A DNA stretch of 64,000 nucleotides from Anseranas semipalmata. Lineage: Eukaryota > Chordata > Aves > Anseriformes > Anseranatidae. The stretch lies in the NCBI GenBank assembly GCA_013399115.1, contig VXAA01005234.1, positions 748,054 to 812,053 of the forward strand, read 5' to 3'. The notes under the pieces were generated by a model. The model was not told the origin of the DNA. It worked only from the letters and a program-made list of their open reading frames with translations, and made no database searches. This document shows positions 46,090-57,840 of the stretch, in pieces. Numbering within the stretch: position 1 is the stretch's first letter; each line of letters opens with the position of its first letter. A program made the translations under genes and the position numbers.

Positions 46090-49000
46090 CACACCTGAGA
46101 AGTCCAACGCGGACCCCAAGCCCTCACCCCACAGACAGACCCCGGCCTGTGCGTACCCGCTCCCCGCTGCCCGTGTGAGCCGTCAAGCGGCTCCTGCCTG
46201 CTCGTTGAGGCGCCCAGCCAGGTGCTGACACTGCGAAGGCAGGATGGACGGACAGATAGACAGGCAGAGCCGCAATGAGGAGGACGGCTTGCTTCCTCCT
46301 CATGTGGCGGGGCGGTGTCCTCCACGCTCACCTGTGCCAATAAATAAAACTAAAACCTAACGAGAAGGGGAAAACAAAACAAAAAAAAAGCACAGCAAAT
46401 AGTTACAACGGCCGATTTCCCCCACCTGCCGCCTCCCCCCCCCANNNNNNNNNNNNNNNNNNNNNNNNNNNNNNNNNNNNNNNNNNNNNNNNNNNNNNNN
46501 NNNNNNNNNNNNNNNNNNNNNNNNNNNNNNNNNNNNNNNNNNNNNNNNNNNNNNNNNNNNNNNNNNNNNNNNNNNNNNNNNNNNNNNNNNNNNNNNNNNN
46601 NNNNNNNNNNNNNNNNNNNNNNNNNNNNNNNNNNNNNNNNNNNNNNNNNNNNNNNNNNNNNNNNNNNNNNNNNNNNNNNNNNNNNNNNNNNNNNNNNNNN
46701 NNNNNNNNNNNNNNNNNNNNNNNNNNNNNNNNNNNNNNNNNNNNNNNNNNNNNNNNNNNNNNNNNNNNNNNNNNNNNNNNNNNNNNNNNNNNNNNNNNNN
46801 NNNNNNNNNNNNNNNNNNNNNNNNNNNNNNNNNNNNNNNNNNNNNNNNNNNNNNNNNNNNNNNNNNNNNNNNNNNNNNNNNNNNNNNNNNNNNNNNNNNN
46901 NNNNNNNNNNNNNNNNNNNNNNNNNNNNNNNNNNNNNNNNNNNNNNNNNNNNNNNNNGCAACAGCCACGCTCTCCGCCTCGGCACGTGGCCGCACGGTGC
47001 CTCCTTTGGGCTCACCTTTTGGGGCGAGCCTCTGAGGGAGACCCCCTGGGAGCCACAGGGCTGGGGGGGCATCACGGCAGCGGCTGCTCCCGGCCCCCTG
47101 AGCGAAACACTTGGGTTTCATCCGGAGGGGAGCTGTGCCAGGGCGAAGCGCTTGCCCAGCCACGGGCTGGCTTGCAGTGGCTGCAGTGTCCCACCGGCGA
47201 GTGTCACCCCGGTCCTGGTGTGTGAGCCTGCTGGATCAACGAAAGAACCCGGTGCTCGCCCCGTTTTGTAATGGTTGCATAAAGGGCTCTGCGCACGGGC
47301 ACGTGTACGGGTGCTGCATATCGCACCGGCCGACTTTGTGTTTGCTGTCGAAGTTCGCATCGAGGTTCGTTTGAGCCACGGACCTTTGGGTTCGTGGCGT
47401 TTCCCCCGCGTGTACGTGGGCACGTGTCGGCTTTTGTCCGCATCCCCGAGGAGGGGCTGGGGAGGTGCAGGTTGGCGGAGCTGCACCAAAAAACGCGAGC
47501 TGTGTGTAATGTCCCCTGGAAGCGCTGGTTTAAAACAAGCTCCAAAACCGGAGATTGCAGTGGAGGGGTCATCCCTGGTGCATTGGATGTTTTTATTCCT
47601 TTTTTAAATGCGTTCAGGTTCAGCAGAATGTAATAATAGCATAAAGGATGTTTATTCTTTATGGCTTCAGAATAGCCTTTTGGGGAGGAATACAATGTGG
47701 TGGAAGGTTGCTGGGCTTTTTTTCGTTTTTTTTGGAGCATTGTGTAAGCCCTTGGTAGGCTCCTGCAAGGGTTAGGTTAGCGTTTGATAAAGGTGCAGTG
47801 TTCTGGTGGCTGTGCATGGAAGTGAATAACGGTCCATGTAAATGGCCCATTGTCATCAGTACGTGTGGGTTTTTCTAGATGGATGGCAGCCTGTGACCCC
47901 AGCAGCGGATTAGCGGGTGGGAGCTGTGTCTCCTGCCTGCTCCAGCAAACAGCAAAGTGGATCCTGAGGCTGGTAACGGAGAGCAATGATTTAAAAAAGA
48001 AAAGGGGGGGATGTTGTTTTTCTAAACCCACTTTAACAAGAAAACTTCACAAGCTTTGTTGGAATCTGCAGTCGTGGCTTCTCTGCTTTTTTACAAGCGA
48101 TTAGGCAGCTCGTGAAAATTGTTTCTGTTTGTTTTCTAACGATGGGCCGCGCACTGTGCAGAGAGGTGGCGTGTGCCTGTCCACGCAGCCTGCGGACGTG
48201 CGGCTCGGTGCACGCGGATGTGCTTTCCAACAGGTGGGTTTGATTCTGAAAAGAAAAACATGGACTTGTTTCAGTCTGAAATTAATTTGGCAGAGGGTTG
48301 AAATGGTTTTGGGAAAGTGTGCATGCGTGCATCTGATCCCGAAGCCCACGTGTTTTGATCCAAAGTTCAAGCTTTGCTGGGTATGAAATGCTTTGGAGAG
48401 AAGTAGACTGGAAAACCTTCCCCCCGTGGTGGACGTGACGGCAGCTGTGCCAGTTTGCAGTAGCTGGGGGTGTGATCCAGCGCTCTGAGAGCCTTCTGCC
48501 TGTCCTGCTCTGAGACTGTTTTCCCTGCAGTAGCAGGAAAGGGTTTAAGGAAAAAAAAACCCACCAGCCTCTTCAGTTAACTCTGGCAAGGGGGTTGCAT
48601 GGGTTGTTTTCCTTGGGGCTCTCTGCAGGGGGATGTGTCAGTGGGAAGTGGGCTGAGCTTTCCAGCCGAATGCTCAGCTGAAATCCATCTGGGTTTGTGT
48701 CATTTGCATTTGCGGTCGAGCCCCGTCGCTGCTGCGGAACAGATTTTCTTTTTTGACATCACCTAACTCCTAGCTCTGGTTTGTTCTGTCCTTCCTGTCG
48801 CCGCCTTCTTGGCACCGCAGCCCTGCAGCGGGTGCCTTTGCCTGGAGAAGTCAGCGTTGCCGTTGTGCGGGGATCGTGTGTCTGCGCTGCCGCCGCCTGC
48901 GCATCGCGGGACGTCACCTGCATGCAGATTTGTGTGCCCCGTTGATTCTCTCGGTGCCGTGTCACCCGTCTGTGGGGTGGGTGGTGAGGTGGCAGAATGA

Positions 49001-49720
49001 GCCCTGCAGGGAAGGGGCGTTGCTTAGTCCCCGGTTTTCCCATTTATTTGAGACCCTTCCCACGGAGCACTGGCAGTGCCAAGCGCTGGTGCACAGCACG
49101 TCGGTGAGGTTCTGCCCGTGTCACGTTCCCGGGGGCAGGTTTCTCACGCGGGCGGTTGCTGCCGTTGTGCTGTGGCCGCTGTGACAGCCGGGCTTCGCAC
49201 CCTGATGGCAGAGGCTGCTCCGAAGCGGGGAACGTTCCTGCTGGCGCGTGAGGCTGAGAGAGAAACCACTCGGGCTTGCTTGTGCTCTTGTTTTCCCTGC
49301 AGCTCCATATGGACGGGCAGCTTTTTCCTTTCCTTGTCTTTTAATGCCCTCTCCTTTTGCTACCTTGAAGTCTGAAGTGAAGCAGAACCAGCTAATTTTC
49401 TGATGTTTCTCCCAGTTTCTGCAGCAGGCTTTCTACTGACAGCTGTAGAAAGTTTGATCTGCCGCAGGGGGCCCCGTTGCGGGGTGGGCGTATCGCTGAT
49501 GGTACGCAAACCACTTCAAAGTGGCACGAGTAATAATTTAAAAAGCAAAAGTTTGGCAATCTGCCTTTCCCCGGGGAAGCAGGGAGCCGACTCTCCCCGC
49601 GCGTGCTCGCAGCCAGGTTTGTCGCGGTGCAGCGGGGGCACCTGCGCTCGGGAGCTGCGCTGGTGGCTCGGGTGTTGCTGTGGCACGCGGGACGTCTCGC
49701 TTGGGTGCCCGCTGTCATCC
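46090..49720. promoter_or_regulatory. CpG-rich region around the assembly gap
   Basis: CpG density is high at 46090-46320, 47100-47480 and again at 48780-49260 and 49450-49700. This resembles one or more CpG islands. It could mark a promoter of an unseen gene or noncoding RNA. On the + strand AATAAA occurs near 46338-46347, and on the - strand near 46047, but neither follows a recognisable coding exon. Confidence 0.4.
46445..46957. other. Assembly gap (513 N)
   Basis: A run of N directly after a nine-C run (46435-46443), with CpG-rich DNA on the right. Sequence is missing, so any exon or promoter inside cannot be seen. Two long open frames that appear to cross it are artefacts of translating N. 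Confidence 0.99.
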
Positions 49721-51024
49721 TAGGCCAGTTGGTCTGTCTGCTCCGGTGTCTTCGGGGGCCCATCTTTAGACAAAAATAGAGATGCTGCACGCTTCTCTCT
49801 GTCAAAGGTGTTGAGAGGGTAAAATCCATCCATGAGTGTTCAGCACGTATGTGATCTTCTTCATTACGGCGTGTAACTGTCCCGAGGGCAGGATGCTGCG
49901 TTGTCCCACGTTGGCTCACGGCGCTGCATCGCTTGCTGGCCAGTTTGAACTCTTCCTCTCTGGGAGCTGCTTTCCCAAAGGCTGGCTAATCTCCCAGGGA
50001 AAAATCCTGGGAGTTCAGGCATTTGCAGCATGAGAGATGCCGCTTGCACACTTTACACGCTCCTCTCCTGTTTAAATGGCTGCCTGACCATTAAGCCTAG
50101 TCATGGTTATATAATTAAGATGGGAATTAATATTTAATCTGATTGTAATTTGTTGTTGGAATCCATCCCAAGCTCATCCCTGTCTATATCTCTGCATGAG
50201 GTGAGCGGGTACCTGAGGGAAAGCTGAGGCTGGCTTACACGTGGAGGCTTTTTAGGTCGGCCACTGAGAACTATAGGCTTGCTTTGAGTGAAGGAAGAAA
50301 CCCTAACCTTTACAAACCCAGCGATCATAGTCATTTTGTTATCTGTAGGAAGCAAATGTTTGCTTTATAGTCAGCTGTAATATTAGAAGGGATATGGTAA
50401 ATCCTTGTTATCAGTATTTGCCAAGTACATGTTGGGCCAAAATCAACTCTGGTGCAATTTCGTTGCTTTCTGGAGCAGAACTGGACCTGCTGTCTACAGT
50501 ATTTTTAACCTGGTTTTCTAAGGAAAAAAAGGCTGATGTCGTCAAGCCATCTGTCCATCTCGCCTCCCTCTTCCAAATAATTTTTGGACCTGCTGGTCAG
50601 TTGTAGCCAGCGTGGATATGGAGAATTTGGAGCTTCTATGTTTCTGTAATCTTTTTGAAAATAAGTAGAGAAGAGGGACACGGATTGTGCACGGGCTGAA
50701 GGGGAGGCATTGGAAAACCCATCTAGGGGAGGAACTTGAAGTGCCTCAGCTGCAGGATGAGCCTTGGGCAGAGCTTGCACCTTGCTGGGATGGGACGGGG
50801 TGTTTCAGTCACGAGATGCAAAGCTGCAGGAAATCACGTCTCAAGTCCTCGTATCCACTTGTTTATTTTAATTTTTAAAGTCTTTTGTGCTTTAGAACAT
50901 GCTATTGTTTTATTGTTATGCCGGCAGTCACGTCACAGAGCTGGGGAGCTGTTCTGCTTTCCTCTCCTGTTGGAGAGCATCTCCCAGACACGGGGCTTGG
51001 AGCTGCTGGGGCGTGGGCTCCTTC

Positions 51025-51085
51025 TGTTGTCTTGGCGCTGGTCACTTGCCACCTCTGCCTCAGTTTCCCCGTTTGGTCCAGCTGG
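51025..51085 (+). repeat. Short MIR-like fragment
   Basis: GTCACTTGCCACCTCTGCCT followed by CAGTTTCCCCGTTTGG matches the MIR core over about 40 bases. Confidence 0.35.
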
Positions 51086-51739
51086 GCAGAAGATGCTGTG
51101 GCACACTGAACGTAAGGAGAACACTGTCACACTAAGTAGTCTTCTTGTGTTTATTGAAATCCCTGGAGTAAGTGACCTTAGCGCTGCTTGTGCTTTTCTG
51201 ACTTAACAGCTTCTTGGTGTGAGGATTTGTGGCTGTTAAAACCGAATCTGCTGTCTTCAAAGAAAGCAGAGTTCAGCTGTGTTTTCATGAGCGCTGCTGG
51301 AGATGCTGAACCCCACACCAGGCACGGGGGAAGGACCAGAGAGCCCCTTATGGTGTGTTACCTTCACCGGTATGCCAAAATAATCTGTGAAACACCGCTG
51401 AAATTTCCAACTTCCGAAGAGAAACAGCCTTCGCAGGGAGGGGACGAGCTGGTCAGTGTTTACTTTCAGCAAGGCAGATAGCTGTGAGAGTGGCAGCTGC
51501 TGAGAGGATAAATTCTCCAGGAGAACCCAAACACTTGTCATCAGCCTTGTTTGAGTGTTTCTAACACTTTCTTGTTGGCAGGTGTCAAGATGCTTCGCTC
51601 GTGGGTGGGTAGGTCGTGGTGCTCCTCACTTGCATCTGTTTTCCTGAACTCTGTTCATGGCACCGATGCCTTTTGGTGTCTGTTTGAGTCGGATCCTGTC
51701 CAGCTCCTAATGCATGGGATCCTGCCATTGTGATACGGG

Positions 51740-52000
51740 TCTGTTTTATCTGAGAAGTCCAGCAGAGAGTAACATCATGCAGTTTATTATGTTAGCGGGT
51801 AATAAACATACTCTGGCTGTTATGATAAGCAATTACTATACTCCACTGAAACGTTAATATCAAATGTTCTGAAATTATTTACAAACCTGTATCTGCATTT
51901 TAAACTAAATTGCCTGGTACTGCCATATTAAATTTAACCAAGCCATTGAATAACCTGGTTTATTCTATGCTTTAATTTTTTTTTAATGTTTGATTTTTTT
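51740..52000. promoter_or_regulatory. Candidate conserved noncoding element
   Basis: AT-rich noncoding block with GTTTATTATGTTAGCGGG, TAATAAACATACTC, GATAAGCAATTACTATACTC and GCCATATTAAATTTAACC. No ORF of note and no repeat recognised. Confidence 0.3.
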
Positions 52001-52590
52001 TTTTTCCCAAGATCTTTGTGTGGATTTCTTGAGGACAGGCTGTTAATATTAAAAGTGTGTTAATGAAATGTGAGCATCCCCAGAGGTTGCTCTCAGCCCA
52101 AATTGATGGGAGAATTAAAATCCAGCATGTGAAGGTATCACACCTGCGTTCAGTCTGCTGCGTCACTTTCCCTTCTTCTGACTTGCTTCCCTGCTCTCAT
52201 TTCCTACTTAGATCTTTGAACCACTTTCCCTTTGGAGTTAGGATGACTTACCACCTTGTTCATGTAAGAATTTGGGAAATCAAGCAGTTGATACTGCTCG
52301 TGGGGAGGGTGCTGCGATGGCAGAGCTTGGAGCAGAGGTGGAGCAAGCCTGGGGTGCAGCAGCGGTGCCGGGCTGGCAGCGGGTTGGGGACATGATGCGG
52401 TCCTGCTTTGTTTCCCTGTCTGTGCTCGGAAGTGTGCATCCTTGGTAGTTTCTAAATTGACTGTCAATAGATGATCAAGTTAATTGGTGTGACCAAAAAG
52501 GTCATTACTTAATGCAATGGATTTCCAGTGCTGTGTTCTGTGAATACACTGAGGGTTTGAGCAAAACTTGGCTGTTTATGCGTGCACAGC

Positions 52591-52638
52591 TTTGATTTAT
52601 TTTTTATTTTGTTTATTTTTATTTTTATTTATTTTTTT
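52591..52638. repeat. T-rich low-complexity (TTTA/TTTTA)n
   Basis: An almost pure run of TTTA and TTTTA units. Confidence 0.8.
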
Positions 52639-53594
52639 AACATCAGCAATGCTTGTGGGATTTCAGGCTTTAAAATGACCTGAAGTTGTGCTCATAATGC
52701 GAGGCTGTTCTCTCCTTGCCTCGCGGCTGGCTGGCTGGATCTGATGGTCAGAATAGGTACGTGTGTTTTGCAGACAAAGGTGAAATTGTGTCTGGTATTA
52801 AAAGAAAACTAGTCGGGTGTTTACTGGTTTGTTATTGTTTCAACTGTGAAGGCTTTTATATTACTCTGGAAATCTTAGTCCCTTTTTTTTCCTGTTTTTG
52901 GAGATGGTTTACTGAAAAACTCCAATGTGCCCCCTGCAATGCTGTTACCTTTCTGGAAATGTCCCGTGACGTGATGTGCTCTTACTGTTCTGGAAATACC
53001 AGTGCTGCTTTAAAAGGATGGCACTCGGAGTCCTTCCCTTTATCAGGTTGATCCAAAGGGACCGGGCCAGTTCATGTGCCCTACCGGTCCCACTGGCTCG
53101 CTTTTGGCTCCAGGCAAAGCCTTGAGAAAGCTCGTCGGGAGGAGACGTGCAGCTCTTCATGGCTGGGAAGGACGAGGGTCAGGGAGGGCAGAGGATTAGC
53201 AGATGTTCAGGCTGATGTGCAGGGGGCTTAGCCTGTGGTGCTGGGATGGGACCTGTCACTGGGGGGGAGATAAGGCTTGTCTGGGAGATGCTGGGGCTCG
53301 CTGGAGGTTATCTGCAGCAGTGGAGCAAGAGGTATGGCACGGGGTGGAGGATCTGGGGCCGGAGGCCGCGTTATTTCCTGCTTGGTGGGTATTTCCCATG
53401 GGGTCAGCCTGCGTTAGAGCCGAGCCCGTCGCAGGAGGGGGATCAGGTGCTCCGTGGGTTGGCGTGCGCTCGTGAAGGTGTTGTGTAGTTGCGTGGTATC
53501 TTGGCAAAACACGCACAGAAGATAAAAGGGGGAAAAAAGAAACACAGCGTCTGATCAAATACCGGCTTCTTTGCTGGGTTGGCAAAAATTGTTT

Positions 53595-53850
53595 AGTTTC
53601 TTCTTCCCAAGAATGATTTTGTAAACATAATACTGCCTATTAGCCATGTAAATTACTGTCATTGGTGGCAATTGTGATGGAAAGATAAGTGTCTTGAAAC
53701 TCTGGTTTGATTTACCCCTCCTGCACCCCCCCCCAGCTTGCTAACCAGTTGTTTATGTCAGTGCTGATTGCAGCTTTTGTCAGAGAAATCAAAATATTGA
53801 TCAAAACTATTTAGCTCTACTTTTCCCAGGTCACAGTAAATTCAACTTTT
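53595..53850. promoter_or_regulatory. Candidate conserved noncoding element
   Basis: AT-rich block including TGCCTATTAGCCATGTAAAT, TACTGTCATTGGTGGCAATT and AATCAAAATATTGATCAAAA. The pieces resemble SOX/PBX/homeodomain-type sites and stand out from their GC-rich flanks. Confidence 0.35.
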
Positions 53851-55789
53851 CTTTCTTTGCCTTTGTTCCCTGCGCTGAAAACAAAGCAGACCTTTCCTCG
53901 AGGAGATGAGCTTTCAGTTCCCAAAGTCAAATGTCATCTGCTTGAAGAGGGGCTTTGGAAGCCGACTTCGTATCCGGAGGCTTTCCTCGAGAGTCCGCCG
54001 TTGGAAATCTGGCTGGCAGCATTACCTCAAGTACTGCTGTGGGGTTTTCTTTACGTGCAAAGTGGGGAGAGAAGGAAGTTTCTCCCAGCTGCTGGCAGAG
54101 AATAGCTTCCCATTTACTTAGCGCCTGTGGCTGCTGCCAGGGCTCTGTTTAGCAGCAGAGGGAGTTAAGTGCGGGGTGAAAGGCTGCAGTAACACTTCAG
54201 CAGGCGGGCAGGAGGCTCAGCTGTCACATCGGTCTTCCCTCTTTGTTTTTTACACCAACCAAAGCACTTGAGTAGATTTGTAGGCTTAAGGCTACGAGGT
54301 TCGGCTGCTTTCCTGTGTTGTGGGCAGTGGGAATCAGAGTATGTTTATTGTGCTTGAACAAGAGCATCTCCTTAAGAGAAACAGCTACCTCTGACTTTAA
54401 TTTTTTTTTTTTTTTTTTAGAAGTGGGTGCTTGCCTGTCACAGCCCCTTGGTAAGCTGGTTTGATGTCCTCGCTCGGTGATGTGCACTTGCACACAGACT
54501 GCCCCCAGCAAGCTGGGGTCTATCGGTGTGTATGAAGGCACGTCCTGGTATGAAAAGCCTTGAAAAGCCTCCCTGTATGTGTGCACTGATCCAGTTTCCT
54601 GTTAACCTGCTCTTTACTAAGCTGAATATGTGCAGGGCCTTGAGTCTCTCACCTGTTTTCCATTCCTTAATCTCAGCCTCCTGTGGCTGACACCAAAGTA
54701 AGTAAAAGCCTTGCTTTTCTCAGCAGTTCGGCGCTTGCTCAGCAGGGCAGATTTAGCTGCTTTGCTTCAGAGCCCGGCTTTTTGGCTCCGGACCTGCGAG
54801 TCCCGAGGGGCACCTGTTCCCCATGGCTCAGCTCGGAGCTGCCGTTCGGCTGGGGCTGGCTGTGGCTTCCAGATGTGACTGGAGCAGAGCCAAGGAGAGG
54901 GAAAGGTAAAGAAACCTTCTGCTCTCAGAGAGCCTCTTTGGTGAGCGGCCGGGCTGTTGCCGGGGCAGATTTCTGCTTTTGCAGGAGGGCTCTCGCCTGG
55001 AGGAGACTGGAGGAGATGGGGCACACACGTGCAGCTTCCATATGGCTTTTAAAGAGAGATGCTGCCGTCTATGCTGGAATCGCGCCGCGTGGTTTGTCAC
55101 TGTGGTTATGCTGGCGTAGAAAAACGCTTAGTCCTACGGCAGCTTTCACCAGATAACATCTCTGCCGTATCCTCCAACAGAACTTCTAGTACAGGTGGAG
55201 CGTGTGATAAAGATGCCGCTGTCCTTTGCCACGTCGCCTACACAGCGCAGTTGGTGCTTCCTAGTGTCAACGTCTGCTGCCTCTGCATGGCTGCGTGCCT
55301 GAAGCAGCAGCGAGACGTCGGGAGCAGGAAACCACTAGCGGGACCTTTCCACTTAGGAAGCAGCCCTTTGGTTCCCTACGTGTGGCTTTGTGCAAGCTTC
55401 TGTCTGCATCACAGTTTTCCATCTGCAAAAGGAGGTATTAAAATTCCTCTCCGGAGTGTTAGGAGCGGAGGTGTCCGGGTGCCGCGGGGCAGCGCGCTGC
55501 GGGTGTGCGTTTCGCACGGAGAGGTCTGTCGAGATGGGGACGTGGGTGCCGTGCAAAACGCGGCTGCGTATGTGTCTGTGTGGGCATGGTTGTGCCTGTC
55601 GGCGCTGGGGGTGTGCATGGTGCGCACGGATTTGCATACGTGGTATGTGCAGGCCTGTAAATGAAGGTTCCTCAGAACTGATTACTTGTTCATGGATTTT
55701 AATTTGTGTTTTTTTTTTTTTTTTAAATGTTGCCCTCGTAGGGAATATTTTTTTTTTCTCACCAGAAACTTGTTAGACTGGAAATTTCA

Positions 55790-56310
55790 CAGTATTAATT
55801 TTTATGGCATTTCCTAAGCTGAACTAATTGGGTATTTTGGAAAGGGGAAGACAAGGGCGTGGATGTGCGTTTTTATGTAGATTTCATTAAAAATGTGACT
55901 TGGATTATCCCGCTAGCTATCTGAGCGATGTGCGTAAGGTCTCTGCTGGAAAATGCAAGTGATTATAGGCTGGTGACTAACAACTAATCCTTGGCTGATA
56001 TGGGGTGGGCGCAATTAATGTTAATCCCTGCTCAGCAGTAGTAAAAGTTGGATAAAGTCAAAGAGATTTTGCAAGGCTGTTACTGACCTGAACATGAGTG
56101 ATCACACAACATCTCCTAAAATGATGCCAGCTCTTGGAAGAGGCACCATTCTCATCATTATCTTCTTAGAAGAGAGAAGCAGCTATTCAAAATGCCCCAA
56201 AGTTGCCTGGTTATAAAGAAAAGGATTTCTCCTCTGTTGGTGTTATGTGCTGAGGCACACAGGACCTCATTAAAAGAGGAACAGCAGTAATTAGTTTAGA
56301 TTAATGGAAA
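55790..56310. promoter_or_regulatory. Candidate conserved noncoding element
   Basis: A long AT-rich noncoding stretch with GCAATTAATGTTAATCCC, CCCGCTAGCTATCTG and GTAATTAGTTTAGATTAATG. No coding frame. Its enhancer role is inference. Confidence 0.3.
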
Positions 56311-57778
56311 TAAATCTGTTTTTACTGACAAATGAGATTGTGTTCCTTGGTCCGGAGCAGCCTTCATCTATAGTGCTTATCCAGCAGTCTGACGCACAGA
56401 GGCAAAACGTTTCCTCACTGTGGAAGAAATTGGGCAATTTGGGCCTTTTTGCTAAAATCTCTAGAAGTCCAGGTCGTGGGTTTAGGTGCGTTCTGGTGAG
56501 ATAAGCAGAGGTGCAGAGACAGGAGGGAGAAGCATCACCTCGGGGGCTGGATGCTGTGGATGCGGCAGGACCCCGGAGCGGTGTGACAGTCCCCCAGGCA
56601 TTGTGCTGCGCTGGTACCGTAGAGCTGAAAGCGTGTCCTTTGCTGTTTGGGAACAGACCCAGTTCTTTTACGGCTCTGTCCTCAAACTGTCAGGTTTCAA
56701 CTGGCTGCAGCTTTGGAAAAAGGGAAGATTTATGTGCTCTGAAGAGAAACTTGTGCTGACAGTGGGTAAACGCATTGTAGATTTTGGAGAGTTAAACAGC
56801 AAAGTGGGTGTGAGGGATTTTGGAACTGGGGCTGTGAAATTTATTTTCTTCCTGTTGTTATGATAGAAGCTGAAATTAGGAATGGGAGGGAAAATTCCCA
56901 CCTGTTCTGACCCTTGGTCCTACCACGCTGCGAAAGGCGGTGCTGCTCCCTGGGCTCCCCCATCTCCAAACACATCCTAGCAGCCATGGATGTGGGCAGT
57001 ATCTTTCCATTTCTTCTAACATGGTCCTGCTTTGTTTTCAATGCTAACCGAGTTTCCAGATCGCAGTTGAATATTGTCTTTTAAAACTGAAGTAGGCGAG
57101 GAGTTATGCCAGGAGGAAGTAGAGTCCTGAGATGATCAAGTCCTTGGCAAAATGATTGGATTGTCTGGCTGTGGGCATTCCTATGACTTAACGGTTTGGC
57201 ATCTCATGTTTTACCATTTCTAATGTCTCGTCCTCAAGCCTTCCCTCTTATCTGCTATCTCCCACGTCAGGCTGGTCGGCTAGCAGTACCGATAATGTAC
57301 CTTTGTGGGTTAAGTGATAACGTGTGCTCAGAGGTCCCTGCGTCTTCCCGGAGAGGTGGAAGCCTCTCTTGGGGTGGTACAGGCTGGAAGTCATCTGCAG
57401 TGAGCTATTAAAACATACTTTCCCATTAGTTTTCTTTGTTGCTGTTCTGAGTCGTCTTCTCTTCCCCTGTGTGCTGGCTCATTATTTCTCATTAATTCCT
57501 GGTTTGTGCAATTACCTGGGAAATGCGGGAGAGTTGGCAGGAGTTTGATGAGCCTGACTTTTCTTCTCGGGGGTAGGAAGCTTTGTGGTTATGCAGCACG
57601 TGAGAGCTGGATCTTGTGGTTTTGGGATGGCGACTTACGGACACAGGCGTCGCTGCTGGGGCCCTGGGACAGCCGGGCTGCTTCTGGGGGGAGAGGGGCT
57701 GAACACGCGGAGTGCTCAGGTACCTGGTAGGACTGAAACCGGAGCCGTTGTATCTGAAACAGGAGCGTTGTGTCTGCC

Positions 57779-57840
57779 CTGTGCTGGGGCACTGTACACC
57801 CTGTCCAGAAGAGACGCTCCAGGTTTGAACCCCAGCACAG
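57779..57840. repeat. Perfect 11-base inverted repeat with 40-base loop
   Basis: CTGTGCTGGGG at 57779-57789 pairs exactly with CCCCAGCACAG at 57830-57840. The right arm is preceded by GGTTTGAAC, like a tRNA T-arm, which hints at a tRNA-derived SINE end. An (AC)n run follows about 45 bases later. Confidence 0.6.

Noticed and set aside
46350..47163. Long open frames on the - strand across 46.4-47.2 kb
   Set aside because: They are long only because the 513 N bases were translated as unknown residues. The real flanks show no coding signal or family match.
53203..53488. Open frames around 53.2-53.5 kb on both strands
   Set aside because: GC-rich chance frames with overlapping opposite-strand frames and no similarity to known proteins.
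57814..57840. Possible tRNA gene (GGTTTGAACCCC)
   Set aside because: Only a T-arm-like piece is present. No A box, acceptor stem or anticodon arm can be fitted.
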